Below, one piece after another: positions 57,015-64,000 of a DNA stretch of 64,000 bases. This stretch comes from Posidonia oceanica (Eukaryota > Streptophyta > Magnoliopsida > Alismatales > Posidoniaceae), in NCBI GenBank assembly GCA_037176725.1, contig JAZBRS010000026.1, positions 152,035,501 through 152,099,500 on the forward strand, written 5' to 3'. Made by a program: the position numbers and the translations under genes. Position 1 is the stretch's first letter; the number at the start of each line of letters is the position of its first letter. Under the pieces are notes generated by a model. That model saw only the letters and a list, made by a program, of their open reading frames with translations, searched no databases and was not told where the DNA came from.

Positions 57015-58110
57015 TTATTACATTGCATTTAATTCCACAAGTTATTTATTTTTGCAATTTAGTCCTCTGTTGGTTAAAGTTTGATTTAATTCTGTATTTC
57101 AACTTTACTGCATTGCATTTAAGTCTTCTACTTAATTTAAATTCAACTTAAGTCCAGCATCAGTTGATAGAAATCATTTAATTTGCATATTTATCATACT
57201 GCATTGCAATAAAGCCCCCAAGTTTATTTTATTTGCTTTGTAGTCCACTGTTGATTGATGTTTCATTTAATTTTGCATTTAAACCTTATTGCATTGCATT
57301 TAAATACTCTGTTTTAGTTTATTCGCATCTGAGTCCTCCATTTCAGTTGTCAGCACTCATTTAATTCCAACTTTTACCATATTGCATTGCATTTTAAATC
57401 CTGTAGTTTGCTATCAATGCATCTAGGTCCTCTGATCAATCAGATTTCATTTAAATCATGTTTTAAACTATATTGCATTGCTGTTTAGTCCTAAAACATG
57501 TTTTAATTGCAAATCAGTCCTTAGAACATTCAATCATTCATTTAAATCTGATTTTTACCTTATTGCATTGCATAAAAAAATCTAAAAATGTTTTAATTGC
57601 ATCTGAGTCTAGTCTGTTGTGAATCATGCATTTAATCTACATTTTTACCTTATTGCATTGCTAAAAAAACCCAAAAATATGCTTTAATTGCATTTCAGTC
57701 CATTTTACTTTGACTCACACATTTAATTTCTATTTTTACCTTATTGCATTGTATAAAAAACCAAAAAAATGTTATAATTGCATTTAAGTCCATCTGCTGT
57801 GAATCAGTTGTTTGTTTCTGCATTTTAACATTGCATAAAAACCCTGAAAAATGTTATAATTACATTTAAGTCCATTTTGCTTTGAATCACTCATTTAAAT
57901 CCTATTTTAACTATATTGCATTGCATAAAAATCCAGAAAAATGTCATAATTGCATATCAGTCCAGTCTGCATTTAATCGTTCATATAAATCATGTTTTAA
58001 ACTATATTGCATTGCTGTTTAGTCCAATAACATGTTTTATTTGCATTTTAGTCCTTTATGCATTTAAATGCCATGTTAATTGCATTTTAAACCACATTGC
58101 ATTGTTTTAA
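57015..58110 (+). repeat. 85-92-bp degenerate tandem array in LTR B, about 13 units
   Basis: TATTGCATTGC recurs at about 57471, 57561, 57653, 57743, 57914 and 58005, and earlier variants at 57022-57381. Each is followed by TTAGTCC or AAAAATG-TTTTAATTGCAT and then CATTTAAATC. This is the inverted counterpart of the 88-90-bp array at 34040-34740. Confidence 0.82.
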
Positions 58111-59588
58111 AAGCCCGACAATTTTTCTGAATTGCATGTCAGTCCATATTTTCCAACTTTTGCATGTTTCCTTTGCATTGTACTTAGGCCCTGCATGTTT
58201 TTGAAAATTACATTTAGGTCCCTGTCTTTGTATTTTTGAATGCATTGCACCCACATATCATTGCATCTACTTATTAGCATGCATTTGCCCTGTTGCATTG
58301 CCCTTTTGCCATGTTTTTGCATATAGGCACCTGCAGTTATTTTATTTGCACTTAGGTCTCTGCATTTGCATTCTTGCATGCATAGCACCTTTATGCCTTT
58401 GCATATAGTTCCCTTGCACCCATTTAGGCACCCTTAGCCTCATTACATGTAGGACACCCTGCATTGCACACACATAGGGGCATTCTGCACTTAGACCCCT
58501 ACTTAGACCACTTTTTCTGGTCCTTGAGCCATCTGACTTGAAACCTAAATAACTTTTGATCGGACTGTTGGATCTTCACGATCTAACTATCCAGGTCTTC
58601 CTGGTTGAATGACCTTCCATTCTAACCAAAGTTATTTCAGATCAGGCCTCAAATCCTCAAGATAAGCCCATCTGAATCACTGCACACCACTTATTGCCTG
58701 CCACATGCATTGCATGCATTGTTTTCACGCCCTGCTTCCTCATGCATGTAGATTAGGGTTTTCCGCCCTTGTTTTCTTTCCCGTTTGCCTGTTTCACACT
58801 TGCATTGCGTGGTTTTACTTGAAATTTCTACCCTTGTCTCCTTTTCCCCTTTGCATGTCGAACTTGCATTGCGTGGTTTTATCAGTGTTTTGTTTTATCG
58901 CCTGCATTTGCATTAGGGCAGTGATGTTTACTATCTGGAGTTCTCACGAACCAGGGTTCGCTCGGTTCGAAACACTGACAGCGCTACTAAGCACATAGGT
59001 TGCACGTTTACTTTCCTTGTGCATCACATCACTTAGAACACACATTTAGGCATGTAATTACAGCATACATGGCATTTAAGCATTCAGGCATGCATTTTAG
59101 CAAGTATAGCATGGCATTAGCATTCCTCGTCCCTTGGACGTGCAGTTAGGCAAGCATTGCTAATATCCTGTACATGCGAGCGTTTAGCCAAGAAAGATCG
59201 ATTCCTCGGGCATGTCGGGGGTGCCTAACACCTTCCCTACGCGTAACAGGAGTCCTTACCCTTTCTCTGGCCCGTAATGACCATTTTACACTCGTCATTG
59301 GCACGAGTCATCCTTTTTGCATAGCATTGCATTCATTTGCTTGTTTTCTATGCTTTTCCTTGGTTTTCCTCGATTTTCCTCGTCTTCCCGATAATAGACT
59401 AGGTGGCAACTCCCTTTTGTCTCATCTTTATTTTATTCGCATATTCCTGGTGTTTTCGAGTCGAGTTTCTCCTTGAATTCACTACTGACCGCGACTTCCC
59501 TCCCTCTCTCACGGCACGATTACATTGCGAGCTATGGTAGCATTGCAAGGACAGCTGTGGGCCCGAGCGATGGACAGTCACAGGAAAG

Positions 59589-59606
59589 TGGCGACTCCAC
59601 TAGGGA
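59589..59606 (+). other. Primer-binding site of Tat element B
   Basis: TGGCGACTCCACTAGGGA, 6 nt after the LTR. It is nearly the same as the first of the three sites in element A. Confidence 0.8.
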
Positions 59607-60777
59607 TTCAGACTCCAGCTTTCGTCTTTAGCTTTTCGCTTGCATTGTTTTTGCTTATGCTTGCCCTGCCTTGCTTTATTGCTTGCTTTATGCCTACTTC
59701 TTTGCTTTATTACCTACCATGTGCCTGTTTACTTGCCTTATCGCTTACATTGCCTTTACTTGCTTTATTTATGCATTATACATGCCTAAATACTTGCTTG
59801 TCGCACTATACATGCCTTCATGGTAAATGCTTTGTTTTACACAATTGCTATGCCACAACACATGCACATGCCATGCATACCTACCTTTTGACATGCTAAG
59901 TGTTTCTTTCCACTATCATGTCCACATACACATGCACGTGCCATGCCCATGCCTTTTACAGTGATTGTATGTTGTTTGCTTGCCATGTTTGGGTGTTTTC
60001 TTCCCCTTTTGCTTTAGGCCTAAGGACAACTAGAGACTGGTTGCTCCCTCCCACTTGGCAATTAAAAACAGCAAGTAAAAGTCAAATTTAGGATCTACTA
60101 GAGACATCAACACACCTTCACCCCCTTGGGTTAATAAAACGTGCAAGATTAAATAACTTTAATCATTTTGCAAGAATCATCATATAGGGCATGCATCTTC
60201 TCATCTGAGTCTACCTATCAGTCTGAGAAGGATAGTCCTGGTCTCTCGTTCAGCTGCTTTGGCACAGGGCGAGTCGATCGGTCTGTCCTCCCTTGTCGAG
60301 GATCGTGTCGGTGCTACAAGAGGGTACAACCCATGCCTCGACAGGGTCAAGGCCACTACTGCACCACCCGTTATACCTGAGCTCTGGCCAAGGTCTAGAC
60401 AGGAGCCTTACTTTCTGACCGAGTCGGCAACCCGTACACTTGTGAGTCCGAAGTAGACAACCTACTAGGACACACTAGATTGGTGAGAGAGAGCATGCTA
60501 GAAAGCATACCATTTGCATGAATGCATTCATACAACCAACTAAACATTTGCATTTTTTCTTTCAGGTTCTAACACCTGTTTGCTTTGTCTGCAACAGAGA
60601 TCAGTGAGCGAGTTCCCTTGTCAGAGCTTGAGTGCTTCTCTTCACTAACGCCTCTGCTGTGTCACCTGTTCACGACCCTCCTCTTCTGAGCTATTCGCCT
60701 TTACGATTATAGCTCCTCCTAGGCGTCATCCTTCACCTTCCCGTCGCAGCCCTATTCTTACTCGCTTGCGGTCAGCT
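59607..60777 (+). other. Leader of Tat element B
   Basis: About 1.17 kb with no long frame; it shares blocks with the leader at 38136-39236. Rich in TGCTTTATTGCTTGC-type sequence at the start. Confidence 0.6.
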
Positions 60778-63300
60778 ATGGACCAGTGCACCATCAAGCC
60801 TTTGCTCACCACAATCCCGGGGGGGGGTGGGGTTTCCACTTCTGTCCCTTCGACTCCCGTCTTGACCCCTTCTGTGCTCCTTACAACACTGGGGTTTCCC
60901 CCCTTTGCGTCTGGGGGACGCCTACGTACCGTAGGGTTTGGGCAAGTCTATGCCCTTTCGGATCCTATCACCGAGGCTACCTTGGTGACTGCCACTCACT
61001 TTCTGGTGACCGTTCCGACTCCTTCTGATCCCCAGAGCCATATTATCTATGGCACTAGCCCTACTGCGGCGACTCCCACCATAGGATCCTATCCTCTTGG
61101 ACAGTATGTGTCCCCCCCTCTTGCATCTGGTCCCCCGCCGGCACTGCAATTCAGCATTCCCACTGACGGGACCCCTGAAGAGCAGTACCAACGCTTAGCG
61201 GAGCTTGCCCAGTTATTTTAGGGCATGGCTCTGTTTGCCCGCTCCCCTTTGGCTCCTTCTGCACCTGAGATCCCTCTACATCCTGCTCCTGCTCTCTAGG
61301 CATTCCCTGCTGCACTACCGCCCCGGCCATCACCCCAGCTGCTCTCTGCTTCGGTGATAGGGGCGCAACCACTGCCCTCTACATACACCTCATTCACCAC
61401 ACAGCATGCACCTCCACCACCTGGTGGCCAGCCCCTCGGGTTGGTTCGAGCACAGCATTTCTCTGGTCCACTGCCTGGCACCGTGCCACTACAGCAGCTG
61501 CTGCTCCCACAATCTCCACAATTCACTACACAGCATCTTGCATACCCTCATCCTGTGCATCAGCAATTTCCTTCTCCTGCATACTTTGCACCACCCACAG
61601 CACTCACTGCACATTTGCATGGATACGCCGGCCATCCCGTCGCATCACCAGGCGACGTGATGGTGGATCCGGAGGAGCACCTCAATGCAACCCAAATGGC
61701 GTATGTAGTCCCTGCCCCCGCTGCCCCATCACCTCCGGCAGCAACTCTAGAGTCCAACGATGATAGGTTCGCCGTTCTGGAGAAAGCACTTCGTCAAGTG
61801 CAGGGCACGGACTTCCACTCCTACCAGTTCCGGGACCTCTGTTGCTTTCTAGAGGTGGTACTCCCACTGAAGTTCAAAATCCCGGCCTTCGATAAAGACA
61901 ATGGTAGGGGCCGCCCCATCGCCTATATGAAGGTGTATTGCGGAGACTTGGCTCAACTTCAGGCTGATGACAGGTTGTTGATCCGCTTGTTTCAGAAAAG
62001 TCTTACTGGCCCGGCCCTCAAGTGGTTTACATCACTTGATATGGCCACCATTAAGACTTGGAACGACCTTGGCAGGGCGTTCTTGGAACAGTACTCCTTC
62101 AACCTTGACTTGGTCCCTAAGCGCGAGGACCTTGTCGCCCTTAAGTAGAGAAACAACGAGCCATTCGGGGAGTACGTCGGTCGTTGGCGCGCCCTTACTG
62201 CACAAGTTCGTGATAGACCCTCTGACGAGGAATCTATCGAGATTGTAATTCAAGGCACGCAGCCATCTACTGGGGCTCTGCTTGCCATCTAGGCTGTCAC
62301 TAGTTTTGCATCCTTGATTCGGGTCGGCACACGCGTGGAGAGCTCCCTTCGGAGCGGCAATTTTCCGGCGCTCTCCATCTTCGCCAAGCAAGCCACCTCC
62401 CCCAGCAACGGCTACGGTGGCAGCAACAGCAACACCAACAACAACAGTGGTGGCAACAACAACAACCCTAGGAGGAGGGATCCCCCACGGACCACCGTTG
62501 CACACATCGACTCTCCAGCCGCTCCCGTCCACATGGTAGCTCCGTTTGGCCCGAATTAGGTAGTGTGTACACCCACACCTAGTGCACCTCACACATCATA
62601 AATCACCACCACCGCCCGACCGATCTATCCTGCCACACCAGTCCGGCAAGGACAATACCAAGAGCAGAGACGACCCAACCATTAGCGTCGCTTCACTCAA
62701 CTAGTGGAGCCGCTGAGTGCCGTCCTCCCTAAGGTAGCGTCGCTCCTCACGCCCCCCGAGATCCGCCCACCACCGAACCCTCTTCCGAGGTGGTATAGGA
62801 CGAATCAATTTTGCGACTTTCATCGAGTTGTCGGGCACTCGACGAATAGTTGCCTCACTCTACTGGGAGCAGTGCAGGACCTGATTGACTGAAAGGTCAT
62901 CAGTATCAACACACGGGAGCCAACATCATCATCTACCCCTCCATCAGCATCTTCCCGTGCATTAGGGAGAGCTCCCCCCAATCCAAGCATCGTCCACCAG
63001 CCTTTGTTGGAGCATTCTGGCCCAAGAGGCGCGGGGACTTCAGGTGTACATTCTCTCTTCCCCTCAGGGTCCGCTACGTTCGTGGTGGACCCTTTTGATC
63101 TTATTCAAGATATTTCCGTGCCTGTTTCTCCTTCCCTCTATCTTGCGGCGCTTGCCAGTTCTGAGTCGGGGATTCACATGATTCGACTGGATGCCAAGCC
63201 GGAGTGCGCTACCGCGAGGCCTGCCATACAATCAGAGGCTCAACCCCAAGTCTGCCTACAAGCCAGGCCCCAACCAGAGCCAACACAACCTTCCTGGTAG
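60778..63300 (+). pseudogene. gag: Gag of Tat element B
   Basis: One frame from ATG 60778 with in-frame TAG at 61219, 61297, 62146, 62290 and 62557 and further stops near 62600-62890 and at 63298. The order is a Pro-rich N-terminal part, a region rich in His and Gln (61380-61620), Retrotrans_gag (61780-62200: R-Q-V-Q-G-T-D, L-I-R-L-F-Q-K-S-L, F-L-E-Q-Y-S-F-N), an Asn/Gly-rich spacer (62400-62470), and C-D-F-H-R-V-V-G-H-S-T-N-S-C (62810-62860), a CX2HX5HX4C pattern. It is close to the gag of element A. Confidence 0.85.
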
Positions 63301-64000
63301 CATCCCACATCCATCCACCCTCCAGCAAGCATCTCGGTGGCCCCTCTCGAGCTCGAAGCTCGTGCTCCCCTGTAATCAACTTAACTAGGGATATCCACCA
63401 CGTTCCATACGACTATGCCGTAGAAATGTGCGCGGATGTCACGCAGTCTGGGAGGGTCTACAGACCTGCCGCCCCAGTAACCAGACCTACAGCCCCAGTA
63501 GCCAGGCCTAACCCCCTTGAACCTACTCCACCTGTAAGCCAACCACCAGCAAGCCAATCCCTACCAGTGAGCCAACTACCAGCAAGCCAATCCCTTGATC
63601 CCACCACTATAGAACCTACCACCAGAGCCATTATCCCCACCTCCAAAAAAGACCAGTCTTCAGCTGACATAACAGCCTAGCTGAAAAAAGTGAAGGCTGA
63701 CATTTCCATTTGGGACCTGATACATTCTTCCTGCGAACACCGAGAGGCTTTTCTTCGCGTGTTCCAGGCCGCCCATGTGTCCCAAACCATCGAGCCTACA
63801 ACTCTGGAAAATATGGTGGGTATGATCATGGAGCCGCAGGTCATCTCTTTCTCGAGCGATGAACTGCCTCTAGCAGGGACTAACCATAATCAACCCCTGT
63901 TTATCACGGTGCAGTTCAAAAGTTTCCACATTCCCCTCTCGCTAGTCGATAATGGGTCAGGCCTTAATGTCTGCCCCCTGCGCACAACATTAAAGCTCGG
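63204..64000 (+). pseudogene. pol: Start of pol with protease, Tat element B (runs off the window)
   Basis: This frame differs from gag by one step and overlaps its end. It has R-D-I-H-H-V-P-Y-D-Y-A-V-E-M, a Pro/Ala/Thr-rich linker with repeated P-A-S-Q-S-L, a TAG at 63678 where Gln is expected, then V-K-A-D-I-S-I-W-D-L and the protease signature L-V-D-N-G-S-G-L-N-V-C-P-L near 63940. The D-N-G active site is intact and typical of Tat elements. RT and integrase would lie past 64000. Confidence 0.82.

Larger units (their letters stand above)
54455..59582 (+). repeat. 5' LTR of Tat element B, 5.13 kb
   Basis: It starts TGTTGACACCCCATTTT and ends GTCACA, 6 nt before the primer-binding site at 59589. 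In order it holds an AAACCCTA-rich block (54525-54870), pyrimidine-rich sequence, a GC-rich part (55960-56880), an AT-rich field of 85-92-bp repeats (57015-58110), and a 3' part with the TCTCACGAACCAGGG, CAGCGCTACTAAGCAC and GTGCCTAACACCTTCCC blocks. Frames inside it, such as 56219-56569 on the - strand, have no recognisable product. Its partner 3' LTR lies outside the window. Confidence 0.85.

Noticed and set aside
13673..62559. Possible stop-codon reassignment of TAG to Gln
   Set aside because: The intact nuclear host gene reads with the standard code, and TAG occurs only in decaying retroelements, where CHG deamination explains it.
27751..64000. Assignment of the Tat elements to Ogre proper
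   Set aside because: The long LTRs and the primer-binding site fit, but no extra ORF is visible between primer-binding site and gag in A or B, so I keep the wider Tat label.

Overview
This is plant nuclear DNA, almost certainly from an angiosperm with a large, transposon-rich genome. The evidence is a spliced plant-type glycosyltransferase gene with GT-AG introns, Ty3-type chromovirus (Tekay) and Tat-lineage LTR retrotransposons with plant primer-binding sites, hAT and TRIM elements, and TTTAGGG-like tracts. I cannot name the species. There is one intact host gene. Everything else I recognise is mobile-element sequence, nested several layers deep and mostly decayed.

Layout. 1-374 is a fragment of a Tat-type LTR. 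1520-9221 is an intact four-exon gene for a GT64 glycosyltransferase, the apparent orthologue of Arabidopsis GINT1 (glycosylation of inositol phosphorylceramide sphingolipids in the Golgi), with a predicted product of 753 aa. Its second intron is 5.26 kb long. It holds three hAT-like non-autonomous transposons (one split by a small TRIM retrotransposon) and a degenerate triplicated block next to the exon 3 acceptor.

10688-27750 is a Tekay chromovirus on the + strand. Its RT region is interrupted by a second Tekay element of a related subfamily on the - strand (15645-25321, target duplication ATCCT). In both elements a 116-nt stretch between gag and protease has GT-AG ends. Removing it joins the two frames, while retaining it ends translation after Gag. 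This looks like an unreported intron that would set the ratio of Gag to Gag-Pol.

27751-64000 is a pile of Tat-lineage LTR elements. An LTR on the + strand (27751-38111) is split by two solo LTRs of a related family inserted in reverse (27933-31120 and 31966-37207). Its 3' end and primer-binding site are tandemly triplicated. A primer-binding site and a gag pseudogene (39237-41492) follow, but no pol. In its place lies about 7 kb of non-coding sequence that includes roughly 74 copies of a 50-bp minisatellite and arrays of 47-49-bp units. A second gag-only relic without the capsid core (49409-50827) has the same kind of 3' region. A third element starts with a 5.1-kb LTR (54455-59582) and carries a primer-binding site, gag and the start of a protease that runs off the window end.

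The retroelement reading frames are dead. Most premature stops are TAG where CAG (or TGG) is expected, the footprint of deaminated CHG-methylated cytosine. No tRNA, rRNA, CRISPR array or bacterial-type gene was seen.
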